Below, piece by piece: positions 11,451-22,309 of a stretch of 64,000 bases of DNA (position 1 is the stretch's first letter; each line of letters opens with the position of its first letter). The notes beneath the pieces are model-generated. The model saw only the letters and a list, made by a program, of their open reading frames with translations, did not search any database and was not told the origin of the DNA. The DNA is taken from assembly GCA_037447655.1 (NCBI GenBank), contig JBBHKE010000836.1:184001-248000 (forward strand), written 5' to 3'. Source of the DNA: Zygnema cylindricum. Taxonomy: Eukaryota > Streptophyta > Zygnematophyceae > Zygnematales > Zygnemataceae. Both the position numbers and the translations under genes were made by a program.

Positions 11451-11799
11451 CTCAACGGTTTTCATTCCACTAATGACTCAAATCTAATCAAACTGTGTAT
11501 GGTGTCATCATTACTTAACTATCCTAACATAGGTGTGTTGTTGAGAATTTCATCAGAAGGATTCTTTAAACTATGCAGTGTAGTGAGAATCATAATAAAT
11601 TCAGTTATCCTAACTTTTCCATTCATTAATTTGCCCTCCAGAGTTAACTCTTTCACTTCTGGATCCGGTTGACTCAACTGAGGGCTTTAAGTTAGTCTTT
11701 TCCGTTTCCCACCTCCTTGGCTTCTTGCTCAGCTAGGTAAATGCAATATCCTCTTGGAGACCTTCATTTACATCGACTGTTTTGAGAGAACCTTTATGT

Positions 11800-13014
11800 G
11801 TACAGTCTTTAGCGGAATGATCTAGACCTCCGCATTTGAAACAAGTGACTTTCCTTTTGGGTTTTGTGCACTCTTGACTAAAATATCCCTCCTCTCCATA
11901 GTTATAACAGTTAATCTTTTTCAGTTGCGCACACTCAAATGCTCCATGACCCTTTTTCTGAGAAATAGTGCATGTGGGGATGGTAAGGTTAGGCTTGTGA
12001 GCATTAATGCTTAGTTTAGGACTCTTAATGTATCCCCCTCTATTGTTAAATTTGTTTCCTGCATGAACACTCTGTCCACCCTATGATTTCCCCTGAAAAT
12101 ATTTTTTTCCAATTCACCAGACGAACATTCATACCCTCATCCACAAATTTCCCCTCATCCCACTCTGATACTTCATTCAAATTACCCCTAAGTGATCTAG
12201 GTTCCCGATTATACCCCAATAGATCCTCTAATTCCAATGCCTTGTCTTGTAATTCTTTCAAATTATTAAATTTTTGATGTTTCAATTTTGATTTCAGTAT
12301 ATGGTTTAGATAATTTAAGAAATGCAACTTAGCCATTTTATCAGTCAAACTTATGACGTGAATGCTAGATGAGTCAAATTCCACAATGTAATCTTTCACA
12401 GATCCAGTCTGATTATAGTTCAGCCACTTTTCTTCCATTCTAGATTTAAAAGTGACAGACAAGAATCACGATTTGATTGCGGTTTTAAAAGTTTCCCAAT
12501 TAGCATTATCAGGAATCAATTTAGACCTTCTCTGGGTATAATAAAAAATCTGAGCATCGCCTTTCATTCAGCTAAGAGCAAAAAAAATGTAATCATCACG
12601 ATCACAATTTCTAGATTCCAAATAAAACTCCATATGAAAAATCCAAGCATCCAACTCATCAATCTTCTTACCATCAAACGATGGTGCCTCACTAATAGAC
12701 AATTTGTGATCTCTTATCTTCTTAGGTGTATCATGATCATCCTCCCTAAAATTGGCATTCATTTTACTACTTTCACCCTTTTGGTCATTAATATAATTCT
12801 TGGTCTGAATTAAGTTAATAAGTTCATCTAATTTCTCATTTGAAACATTTCCATTTTCATTAACAACTTTCAATTCACTTTTCATTTCGAAAATCGTTAC
12901 ATCTACAGCGGCAACATGATTATTAAATCGTTTGACCATTTTCATAGTACGCTTCTTCAATACATTCAAAGTATTCTCCATTTCACGTTTCCATGCAAAA
13001 TTTTTCATTATCAC
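11800..13014 (-). pseudogene. Gypsy B gag with three zinc knuckles
   Basis: 13014-12568 holds an N-terminal coiled-coil-rich region and the start of capsid (ISEAPSFDGKKIDELDAWI). 12462-12046 holds the rest of capsid (FKSRMEEKWLNYNQTGSVKDY..LEDLLGY). Three CCHC-type knuckles follow at 11930-11972, 11871-11912 and 11802-11843. The last is intact (CFKCGGLDHSAKDC); the first two have lost one ligand each (CTISQKKGHGAFEC, CYNYGEEGYFSQEC). A stop and frame change separate the two capsid halves. Confidence 0.87.
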
Positions 13015-13772
13015 AGAATGAAATCAAACAAAAGGAAAGAGATAATATAATTTCCCAAAGAAATTTGCTGCAAATTTGAAGTCCTAAGATTGTTCCAATC
13101 CAAGACTTATTCTCCTTAACAAATCCTTTGAAAATGTCAAAATCTGAGAAATAAAAAAAAACATTGACAGTAAGTTAGTGCATATTCAAATTTCAATTTC
13201 CCAACATGGAAACAAAAGGTAAGAATTTCATCACAAATTTTGCAACAACAAAATTGAAAGCTCTTAAAGGTAAGATTTAACCACTAATTTTGCAACACCA
13301 AAATTGAAAGCAATCAAAGGTAACAATATAGGGTTTGAAAAGTTTTGAGTCATTTCTGGACTCCTTTGCTCTTAAAAAAGTAAAGAACTCCACTTTCCTT
13401 CTCCTCCATTAGCAAATTTCCCACTTCCCACTACATCAGGATCTTTTACTCTCTAATCCTCACATCCTCATACTTCATGGCTTCAAGCCCTCCCCCTACA
13501 CATGAATCATTGCTAGGAGAAAGCAAGTTTGTTTGGCCTCTAGGTAATTGGAGTGAGTTTCAGCAGTGCCTACACTGCCCACCCCGCCTTAGTCGTTAGG
13601 ATCTAAGTACGCCCCACATCTAACCAGCGGCCGCTAGCAGTGTCATCACTCAGTTTCCCTCCAATCCCGTACCACTTCACATTGTGGTTTCTACCGACAC
13701 AAGTTAGAGCACCCTCACCGGTCACGACAGTCGATATTCGAGTGAGCAAACTTCTCCTTGGTTTCTAACCAA
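13015..13772 (-). other. Leader of gypsy B
   Basis: Non-coding stretch between the 5' LTR/primer site and gag on the minus strand. Contains a short imprecise repeat around 13205-13320 (AAAGGTAAGAATTT / AAAGGTAAGATTTA and neighbours). No gene seen. Confidence 0.6.
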
Positions 13773-13785
13773 ATCTCTAAAACCA
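13773..13785 (-). promoter_or_regulatory. Primer-binding site of gypsy B (degenerate)
   Basis: Two bases inside the 5' LTR the sense strand reads TGGTTTTAGAGAT. It resembles TGGTATCAGAGC, the complement of the initiator tRNA-Met 3' end, with a few mismatches. This is the conventional primer arrangement, unlike the copia elements here. Confidence 0.55.
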
Positions 13786-13787
13786 TA

Positions 13788-14756
13788 TGTAATAGGATCT
13801 CCTACCTCTCAGAAAATTCCATTACTACAAACAATCCCAACCACACTTTGCACACATTGGAAAATACACATCCACATTGGACCACACTCACATAAGGATA
13901 AACTTTAAATTAGAAGAAGCTTTTGTCCACATAACATTAGCTTGGTCTCTTGCCCTCGTGGCTCAACCCTTCTTATTAAAGTGTTTTCCACTACTCTCCA
14001 CTCTTAATAATTATATCTCTTAACTACTAAAACACTATTTAGTTAGTAAGAGATTTCAATACAAAAATGCCTTTTCTCCAATTTGGTATTAATCGTTGAA
14101 GACCAAGATCAGCCGGAATTTCCACAAACTTTTCCAAAGGAAAAGATGTCCACTCTCCTCTTACACTTCACTAATTATCCATCATCGCCTTGGACTCGCC
14201 AGACCAGAGTCAACGCTCCGTTTTAACCGGCTTTTACTTGGGCCAATCATTGATCAGCAAAAACTCAGACTGACTAATGCAAAAACGTGCGAAATCTCTT
14301 ACTAACTACTTAGCACTTTACAAACCAATCAAACGTTACGTTTCACTACGTAACTTTTACGTGCAAAGGTGCGCGTTAAACGAAACGCGACTTCTCATGA
14401 TCGTGCGTAACAAATTTCGCACGCGAAACTTCCTTCGAAATTCCCTTAAGTGAAAGTGACGTTTCGTACTAAAATTTGTACGAAAAGAAGCACCGTGTAT
14501 ACTAAACGTTTCATTAGAAATTTATGAAACGTACACGCGTAATTTCGGTACTAATTTGACCCTTAACGCGTTTCAATGATACCCACTTATTATTTAGACC
14601 CCAAGCTGTCACCTAAATACACCCATCACTATAACTTTTAAAATATAACTCCAAATAGCGTGATTCTTTCACGGACATCTACCAAATTTAGTACTCAACA
14701 ATCATAACATCTAAATACCCTGTAATAAACAAGTTCGATCCGCTATTACTGTTACA
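13788..14756 (-). repeat. 5' LTR of gypsy B
   Basis: 969 bp, colinear with 6998-7966, with TGTAAT..TTACA ends. Confidence 0.93.
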
Positions 14757-14761
14757 GAGTT
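14757..14761. repeat. Target-site duplication, right copy (gypsy B)
   Basis: GAGTT, matching 6993-6997. Confidence 0.9.
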
Positions 14762-15356
14762 GGTGCAGCGAGTAGCTAGGTCAGACCGAGCCATGATTGT
14801 ACGCCCAGTGGGAGGTGGAGTGGAAATATTGAGCAATTCATCAAAGAGTGGCTCTTCAACCTCTGGTTGGGAGAAACAGGGGATGCCTTCGACTTCACAC
14901 CCGCAGCCCATCCGATCTCATAACAGTGCCACCAACAGATTGTTGAGGAGCTGGGGGACCTCTCGGGACCAGGCAAGGGAAGGAACCAGCAAACAGGGTT
15001 ACCAGAGCCCAAGGGAGTGCACCGATTCGACCACCATGACAATAAACGCAGGTTCACACCGGTTGTTAACGAAGAAACGTAACCTCCTGCCGGGCCAACC
15101 GCACCTGAAAAACCTCCTCCAGTTGCCTTAATTGTTCGACCTCCGCGAGGATTGTGGAGGACCATGGAAACAGATCAAGAAGTTTCAGACATAAGGATTG
15201 CAGATTTGACTAAGGTGGTTAGCAGGGCTTAGGATTTGGTGGAAATAGTGAAGTCACAGGGTCAGGCCCCGGGGGGGGGTGGACCAGTTACGGTGGATTG
15301 GGAGGCTTTAGAAAAAGAAAGGCGAGGTTTATGGGAACAGGAGGGCGGGTCTGCGA
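14757..15356 (+). pseudogene. Inverted ORF1 piece of the C family
   Basis: Plus strand continuation of 6932-6997. Reads ELVQRVARSDRAMIVRP..GGGVEIL, then SGWEKQGMPSTSHPQPIRS, then (after a frame change near 15130) RPPRGLWRTMETD and EALEKERRGLWEQ. It matches ORF1 of C at about 24030-23430 and of E at 42120-42330 but is inverted relative to C. It ends abruptly at about 15356, where minus-strand integrase sequence begins. Confidence 0.75.
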
Positions 15357-16560
15357 AGTAAGTGAGGTGGAAAGTGGATTTGTCCTTTAGCCTTCGCGGA
15401 TGGCAAGGGGCAACAGTGATTTGATTTTCTTTAATTTTGCGGCCATCTTTCCCTTCCAAGGTAAGAACGTGTTTGTTAGAGACCTCCACGACTTTCAAAA
15501 TCACCCGTCCAACCGAGATGTCCATATTATCCTTCTTTTGTTGCATGCGATACACAAAATCCCCGAGCACGAATCACCGTTGCGGAGGGACATAATTACC
15601 GCTCCGACGTTGGGTATACCAAAGCTGATCCTTAAGCTGAGCAGCCTATAAATTGCCCATAGCCAAAGGTATTTCTTGGTGAAATACCTTGGCCGTGTCG
15701 GCAATCACTTTCTCTACAGTCCCCCGGTTATCCATCTCCGGAAGCACAAATGCCTGAGGCGATGCAGCTCCAGGTAGGATGGGATGTCGGCCGAAAATAA
15801 TGAAGTAAGGGCTATACTAGTGGAGGGATGCCAGCCTCCTAAACCTCTTTCCCATGGCAATCAAAGAAACCCGTTTGTCCCATTCCCCCCAAATCCTCTT
15901 CCACTGCATATTTCCGTAGTGACCGCTTCACAATTTGTACTCACCTCTTGGCCAAGCTATCGGCTTGGGAGTGGTCTCCCCTGGTCAACCGGTGGTCAAT
16001 GAGGCACTTCTCTTGAAGGTTAGAAAATTCTCGGACAAACTCGGACCCGTGATCCATCAAATCTTTGGCCGTCGTCCGCGATTGCTTTGGACTCTTTTCG
16101 GGGGAAAACCACCAATTTTATCCATTTGGAGAAGTGTTCAATCATTACCAGAACAGAACGATTTTCCCTCTGGCATGTTGGAAGTAGTCCCAATAGATCT
16201 AGTGACCATCTATAAAACATCCCCCGGATGGGGAGGGAGTGAAGTTTCTTTCCACCTTTTGTGTTAAAGGTTGCTTTCACTCGGTCACAGAAAGGGCACG
16301 TCTGCACCACGTGGTTGACCTGGGCCCGCAACCCATGCCATAAGTACGACCGTGTGACCAATCAAGATGTCCGTTTTTGTCCGAAGTGCCCGCATTGCTC
16401 GTGAAGACGAGCAATGAGGGTTTCCCGATCTGTCGGAGGAGGCACCACTTTCCTTGTCCCATCGGCCCATTTCCGGAGAACAATGCCTCGATCCCATTCA
16501 TACGCCGCCATTCTGGTTTGAACACGCGACAAGTGAATTCCGGCCAGGTGGGTAAGAGGG
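15357..16560 (-). pseudogene. Gypsy C integrase
   Basis: Zinc-binding HHCC region (HEQ..GHFGQKRT at about 16400, TCPFCDRVK at about 16290), then the core: Asp in RWSLDLLGLLP (about 16200), VLVMIEHFSKWI, the second Asp region around 16040, and at about 15965 HSQADSLAKR then a stop, where relatives have a Glu in place of the Lys. The C-terminal domain is read at 15705-15357 (VYRMQQKKDNMDI..LTLEGKDGRKIKENQITVAPCHPRRLK). Stops and frame changes are frequent. The catalytic Glu-to-Lys change alone should inactivate it. Confidence 0.82.
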
Positions 16561-16779
16561 GTGCCTTTGTGGATGAACTGAAGGGAATCGGTATCATTCC
16601 AAATATCCTTGCGGCTAGCTCTAATGGGAGCCTACCCCTCGTCATCTGCAGCAAAAGTTGACAATTCTCCTTCAGCACGAGGCAGCCAAATAAAGGCAAA
16701 GGAAGCCCGGATAAGTCCCAGGCTAAGCTCTGGGTCTTCATTGTGCCTAGCCCAGTAGAGTCTCTAGTGGAAGGGTCTA

Positions 16780-17988
16780 GATTCCTGCTGAGTCCGTCTG
16801 CATTTCCATGAATCTCCCCTGCTCGGTGGATGATGGTGAAATCGTATTCGTGCAGTAAAAGAACCCATTTGACGAGCTTAGCGGTCAACTTACTGTTCTC
16901 CATTATCCATTTGAGGGGCTGGTGATCTGTAATAAAGTTGAAGTGTACTCTATAAAGGTAAGGCTTGAAATGTTGGATTGCTTATAGTGCGACGAGTAAT
17001 TCCCCGTGATAACTACTATAATTCCCCTCGCTTCTATTATTGCTCCGGCTTGCGTATGCCACTATGTACTCCGTCCCTGCATCGTCCAATTGAGCAAACA
17101 CTGCTCCTAATCCGAACCTGCTCCAATGAGTAAAAACGAGGAAAGGTCGTTGGTGATCGTGCATCAAGAGCACAGATGCTGTTTGAGGGAATCTTTCATG
17201 AAATGGAAAGCGATCTCTCGTTCTTCTACCCACTACCACTCCTGGTCCTTTTGCAATAACAGATTCATTGGCTAGGCGTGGCTACTGAATTTGGGAATAA
17301 AACTCCAGTAATAGGCCTGACCTAGGAAAGCGCGAAAGGCCAAAATGTCTTCCGGGGGTGGAAGGGCGTCTAAGGGCTACCACCTTAACCATGTGGGGAC
17401 CCACCGTCCCAGGAGTCACCTCATGACCCTGATAAATGATTTTCTGCACCCAAAGATGCCCTCAATCTGTATGTGCTCCAAGTGTTTTTCGAATGTCTGG
17501 GAAAAAATGATCATCATCGATGTAACACCGTGCGCAATCAATTTCTCGGAGGGCCTCATCTATAGCCCGTTGGAATATGGCAGGTCCATTTTTGAGGCCA
17601 AATGGCATGAACAGCCACTCATACAACCAGGATCCTGCCCAAAAAGCTGTCCTCTCGCGGTGCTTTAGCAGCATTGCAATCTGGTGGAATCCATTCTTCA
17701 TATCCAATGTGGAGTAAATGGTGGCCCTAGCCGGAGAGTCGAAGATCTCTTCTAGGTGGGCATGGGATAACGGTCAAAGAGAGTTGCCTCGTTGAGCATC
17801 CAATAGTCCCCACACATCCGGAAATCTATCGTTTCTCGGATGAGTCTTTCTTTGGCGGAAGCACAGTTGGAGAGGCAAACCCATGTTGCCTTGTACTTTC
17901 GTGCACCAACCCAGCGTCCACCAAAGTCTGCACCTTTGTGGTGATGAACTCCTTCTCCTTGAAGCTGAGAGGGTACTATTTCTGCCAA
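16780..17988 (-). pseudogene. Gypsy C reverse transcriptase and RNase H
   Basis: 17988-17752 has DFRMCGDYWMLNEATLFDRYPMPT; 17707-17462 has MDMKNGFHQIA, FMPFGLKNGPAIFQRAID and the active site CYIDDD. RNase H at 17239-16982 has FTHWSRFGLGAVFAQLDD and YASRSNNRSEGNYSSYHGE; the first catalytic Asp of this family (FTDWS) is His here. The end, YDFTIIHRAGEIHGNADGLSR, is at about 16850-16790. The domains are broken by frameshifts. Confidence 0.87.
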
Positions 17989-18399
17989 ACAGTCACTGTC
18001 TCATCGGTCAGGTAAATGCAAAAAGGGGTCCCCTTATAGATCCCTACATCTGTGTCAGATCAATAGAACAACTGCCCGTTCTCCTCTAACAGCTTCGAGA
18101 GCAAGGCCATGTGCGGTGGGTCTAGCTATTCCCCTTGAGTCCACTCCATCTTCCTGGGTTCCACAGCTGTCAATGCTTTTGGTGGTCAACCCAGAGGGAG
18201 ATGTCGAATTTAAGCTCTACCTAAGGATCTGTCCCTTTCTAGGCTGCAAAAACGGTGCTTCTAACAACTTCTTGTTTTTGAGCCTCCGCTCACCCCCACT
18301 GAGGAAACTCTTGGGTGTAATTTAGTAAATTGTTCCCTTCTTGCCTCTCTTCCCCCCTCAAGCTCCAGAGTAACTTGCATGGCCAACAACTGTGGAGCT

Positions 18400-19430
18400 T
18401 GAAGGTATATTGCCCGTGACTTTTGGGACTGGAGGCTGGAGAATGCGAGAGAATGTTCCTGCACCCAAAAAATTGCATTCAAATCTATATTTTGCCCGAT
18501 TAAACTGCAACTTTTTAAAGCTAAGACCCTTGGGGCTGCTGTGGTTGCCTGTAGAAATCCTATTGCTTGTTCCCGTTCCTTAATAGTCGGTGTTGTCCAC
18601 GTCGCGGCTTTAGCCTCAAATATCATCCTTGGTGCGCCTTTTCGGTAAGCATGGCTGTTGGGAAATGATACTAGGGTTGGTAGAGCCCTCCATGGGTTTC
18701 GGGGATGATTGCAACAGAAGAATGGTGCTCGGTCGGCTTTGGTCACGGGGGTGGCCATTCGCCCTGGGCCAAGAATCTGTTGAACTGTGAAGCTGGGATC
18801 TGGAACCTATATTTTCAACTGCTGTTGGAGGATGGGAGGAGGAACCAAGTTGGTCCAATAATCCCGAACTCTATGGGCTCTTGATCCGATCTGAGCAGCA
18901 TCAAAAACTATGGGAGTCTCTAAAACCTTGGTCACTTAGTTCCTGCTGTTGACCACCTGTTTCCTTTTATCATCCGTGGGGTGATTATTTTCTAAGACGT
19001 ACCCCACTGGCGTGTCATGGGGTCCATGTAACTTTGTTATCAGTCGCGTCATCTGAAATAATTTTCTGCTACAGACATCCTGGTGTCCCTTGCCTTGTCA
19101 TGCTAACGAATACCCCTGGCATGGCCATCCAGCGACCACCAAATCTACCCTTCCAAGCATCTCCAAATGTGACTTCGTGATGTTGTCCACATTCAGGGGA
19201 AGAGTGCGGTGAGAGTTAGACATGGCTGACATCGGGAGTTGTTGTGGGTAAAGTTGGTGCAGTTGTTGTATTCGATACTCACTCACTACACGGGTTTCCT
19301 AGTCAACCTCATTTGCCGAGTACGCTTCTACTCGGTATCCAGATATTAGAACAACTTGCAGGTCGGAACTAATGTCGGATAATAGTGATAGAATTCTGAG
19401 TCTTGAAGGCTGGATCTCCAGTGACACCAC
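18400..19430 (-). pseudogene. Cytosine-5 DNA methyltransferase domain of gypsy C (broken)
   Basis: One continuous minus-strand frame of about 340 codons, with four in-frame stops, shows C5-methyltransferase motifs in order. Motif I: RILSLLSDISSDLQ at about 19366-19405, where FSGIG is expected. Motif II: YRVEAYSANEVD. Motif IV with the catalytic Cys: DLVVAGWPCQGYS at about 19100-19140, then SLA-stop-QGKG. Motif VI: GYVLENN for ENV. Motif VIII: FDAAQIGSRAHRVRDYWTNL. Motif IX/X: TIKEREQAIGF..ATTAAPRV and LIGQNIDLNAIFWV. The domain lies between protease and RT. It would methylate cytosine in DNA, probably the element's own or its target's; target is unknown. Motif I glycines are lost, so it is inactive. 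Confidence 0.88.
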
Positions 19431-19559
19431 TTGTCGATTGAAATCCTTCTCTTTGTTAGGAACCTTTCGAAGTTCTCATCGGATAACCTTTGTTGTTCCG
19501 GATAATATAGCAGCAAAGCTCTTATCCACTTCCCGCCGAAGTGTGGACATCTTTTCCAA

Positions 19560-20460
19560 TCTGTTTTGATACTCCCTTTCCCACCGTAGGGAAATAGTGA
19601 ATTGCTAGATGGAATCAACGATATCGGTGGAGCCTTTGAACAGCTCCGAAGGGGTGGATGCAAAGTACACGGGATAGCATCCAGATACCGGAACATTTAT
19701 TCTCCCCCGATTCCATAAATCCAAGGGGACCACCACTTTGGTGCCCTCGCGATTCTCCAGATCTGAAACTGTAAATTGTTCCTTCCAAACGCTTGATTCC
19801 AAGTTCAATCTTGTCCACGTAGCCATACCCAACAAAATTTCATATTGCTTACCTTCCACCACAAGGAAGGGAAATTGAATTTTTACGTGTTGTCCCGCAT
19901 CATCCGCAAATTCGATTTCCATTGCTTTTATGATGCCATATACTCGTTGGCTACCATTGCTGACCGTACTCAGGCATATGTCACTTGGGTTGTTTTTTGG
20001 CCTGAGTATTTCGGGCATTTGTTGCAATGATGAGGTGGTTATGAGGTTAGGGAGGGCTCTAGTATCCACCACTGCATCCTAATACCCGCCATCTCTATTA
20101 AGTTTAAAATTTCCGGTTCTGTTAAGAATAAGAGCCACCGACATGGCCTTATAATCTCTATCCGCCATAGAAGTTTTTGGTTCCACCGACATGAAGATTG
20201 TCTTGGGTGGTTCTGCCAACGCTACCTTTTCCCATTTGGTGTGAATCTCTTCCACTAGTGCTTGAATGAGGGTTTCTTCGGGCAAATTGTGGGAGGAAGC
20301 TAGCGTCTTGATGTGCGTCAGCTGATAGGGCATCAGGTGCCGTACTAGCATAACTGCCGGTTTGGAGGAAGGAGGGTGAGCTTTGGGCGATGAAATGGGT
20401 GAGTCCTCGTCTTCCAATTTCTCCTTTATCCCCCCCCTGCTTCCTCACTTTCTGTGTCAA
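19560..20460 (-). pseudogene. Gypsy C protease region
   Basis: 20417-20079 is a Pro/Glu-rich pre-protease segment (PKTSMADRDYKAM..VALILN). The active site reads AVVDTRALPNLIT at about 20050 in place of DTGA. The second half is VEGKQYEILLGMATWTRLNLE at about 19850-19790. 19696-19346 continues as a spacer (NFERFLTKRRISIDKW) into the methyltransferase by a frame change. DTG to DTR should inactivate the protease. Confidence 0.8.
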
Positions 20461-20639
20461 AGTTTACTGTTGGAGGTGTAACTAGCACGTTTGTAGGTAA
20501 TTTTTCAGCCAAGTACCGGTCGAACCATTCTTGATCTGTTATGGGTGTTATAGGATCCTTTTCTCGCTGAGGTTTCTTGTACCTTTCAAAGCCGGTAGGA
20601 AGTGTCTTTAAAGCCGGAGGAGGAAGATGAGTCGGTTTT

Positions 20640-21640
20640 AGGCCCAGCCCAATGTTATTGTTTAAAAGAACTGCTCTTGGTATGAAGGATAAAAGACCGG
20701 TGGATTGCGCTTGTGGTCCTTTTGTTCCATCGGTTGTTTATCTTTCCTCTGAGAGGATGTTGAAGAGCGCAGTTGTCTGCGATTGTTCCCGATGCCAACG
20801 TTCTAGGCTACGGACAGAAATGTCTGAGCATGATGAGCCTTTGGAGGCTCTATATCCCAACCCATCATATCATCATCTCCACCCAATGTGGTCTGCTGTT
20901 CCAGCTCCGCCAGCCTTTGAAGCAATTTTTTTTTTCTGCAATTTTTGAGCTGGCGTTAGAGGTTGATGTATGCCGGCATTCGATCCCAAGCGCAGAGCAG
21001 CCAGTTATGCTGCCAAGGCGGCCAATTGAGTGCTTTGTTTCTGAATGATATGTTTCGGCGTCAATCTGCTAGATCGTGCTTCATCGAGAGATCGACGTCC
21101 CCGGGGATACAAAAGTTGCATTGGCAGAGGATTAACAGTTGTTTCCCTTTTGCTCGTGAACAAAGTATATTGCAGCATTTCTTTTGGGACCCCATTCTTC
21201 CGAAAACATTGCCCTTCTTTGTGGCCCATAAACCCAGAAGGGTCACATTTAGACCCCTCAAAGGTACACTTCCCCCTTAGCTCATTAGATATCTAAGTAT
21301 CATCAAATTTAGGAAGTCTGATTTGTCTCAACTAGGATTGAGACATCTTCGTCGTCTCAGAGCGGGGAGTAGGTTTATAAGTGTCTTGGGTGACCGGTGT
21401 GTGATCCCCTCTTCCGTCTCCCTGCCTGCGTTCCTGCTGCTTGCGAGTTCTTTCTACACGTTATTTCTCAAACTCCTTTTGCTTGATACCGCGTTCCGAG
21501 TTAAGCTTCCTAGGGCATCTCTTCCACTCGTGACCGGTTTGGTTGTAGTTCGGGCAGTTGTACAGGTAAACTTTTTCATCCGCACCCATTGCAGGTTTAG
21601 GTCTTGTCTCGGCTTCATGTTTCCCCTTAAGCTTCCACAA
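20640..21640 (-). pseudogene. Gypsy C nucleocapsid and gag tail
   Basis: A zinc-knuckle-like motif is read at about 21500-21560 (YNCPNYNQTGHEWKRCP, second Cys replaced by Tyr). A second Cys/His cluster is at about 21190-21250 (SKCDPSGFMGHKEGQCFRK). The tail has a repeated-acidic segment (GGDDDMMGWDIEPPKAHHAQTFLS) at about 20820-20880, colinear with E at 45380-45450. Frame changes are present. Confidence 0.75.
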
Positions 21641-21769
21641 AGCTTAGAGTTTTGTTTGTTCCTCTTGGTTAAGAGAGGATTTCATCTTGAAACCTCCGAA
21701 GTTGGCTCGCGCTTTGCCGGTAATAGCTTTTTCTCGAGCTTCCGTGTTTACAAAATGATCATATAATTT

Positions 21770-22287
21770 CATACCGGCCAATGAAATTTCTAGCACCGTG
21801 GATTCTTGTTGTGGATTGCCTGACTCGCACTCCAATTGTCGAGAGCGGTCTGTCCTGTTGGTCCAAATGAATTTCAAACAGTGACATAATATTTTGTGGC
21901 CATGGCTGGTGTGTCAATGTTAGACAACTTGGTCTTTTGACAAAGGCTTGAGAGGTGGTTGAACAACGTCTGGGGAGTTTCATTTTTCAAACATCGAAAG
22001 TGCGTGAACTCCTTCATTGCAGTTTTGTTCCTTTCTGTATAAAGGAGTCTCCAGGCGTCCAAAAGAGTGGTGCAAGGAGTTGGATTGGCAACCATCCGGG
22101 TGGCTACCTCGGCGGCTTGTACGGCCTGCAGATGGTTAGCATAGGCCCTCCCTTGGGCCTGCAGTTTCATGTCCATATTGAAAGTGGCGATAACACGACT
22201 TGCTGCTGCGGCAGCCAGGTCAGCGGCTGTGTCTAAGGCTTCGGCGTCAAGCACTGGATCTGAGATTTTGATGTTGGGAGCCATCAA
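21770..22287 (-). pseudogene. Gypsy C capsid
   Basis: 22287-21874 is open (APNIKISDPVLDAEALDTAAD, then AANHLQAVQAAEVATRMVA-like, then LLYTERNKTAMKEFTHFRCL, then TLFNHLSSLCQKTKLS), the retrotransposon gag fold region. It continues with stops to about 21650 (KMKSSLNQEEQTKL). Element E has the same protein at 43960-44640. The frame starts at MAPNIK at about 22281. Confidence 0.83.
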
Positions 22288-22309
22288 AGAGGGTTGACAC
22301 TACTTATAG

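Larger units (their letters stand above)
6998..14756 (-). mobile_element. Complete Ty3/gypsy chromovirus B
   Basis: Two LTRs of equal length (969 bp each, 6998-7966 and 13788-14756), perfect GAGTT target duplications, LTR ends TGTAA..TTACA, and gag, three zinc knuckles, protease, RT, RNase H, integrase and a chromodomain on the minus strand. The LTRs differ at only a modest number of positions by eye, so this is younger than C, whose inverted ORF1 piece it interrupts. The coding regions still contain stops and frameshifts. Confidence 0.95.

Noticed and set aside
18400-19430. A host DNMT gene interrupted by retroelements
   Set aside because: Protease of the same gypsy lies directly upstream and RT downstream on the same strand, with no introns or N-terminal regulatory domains seen.
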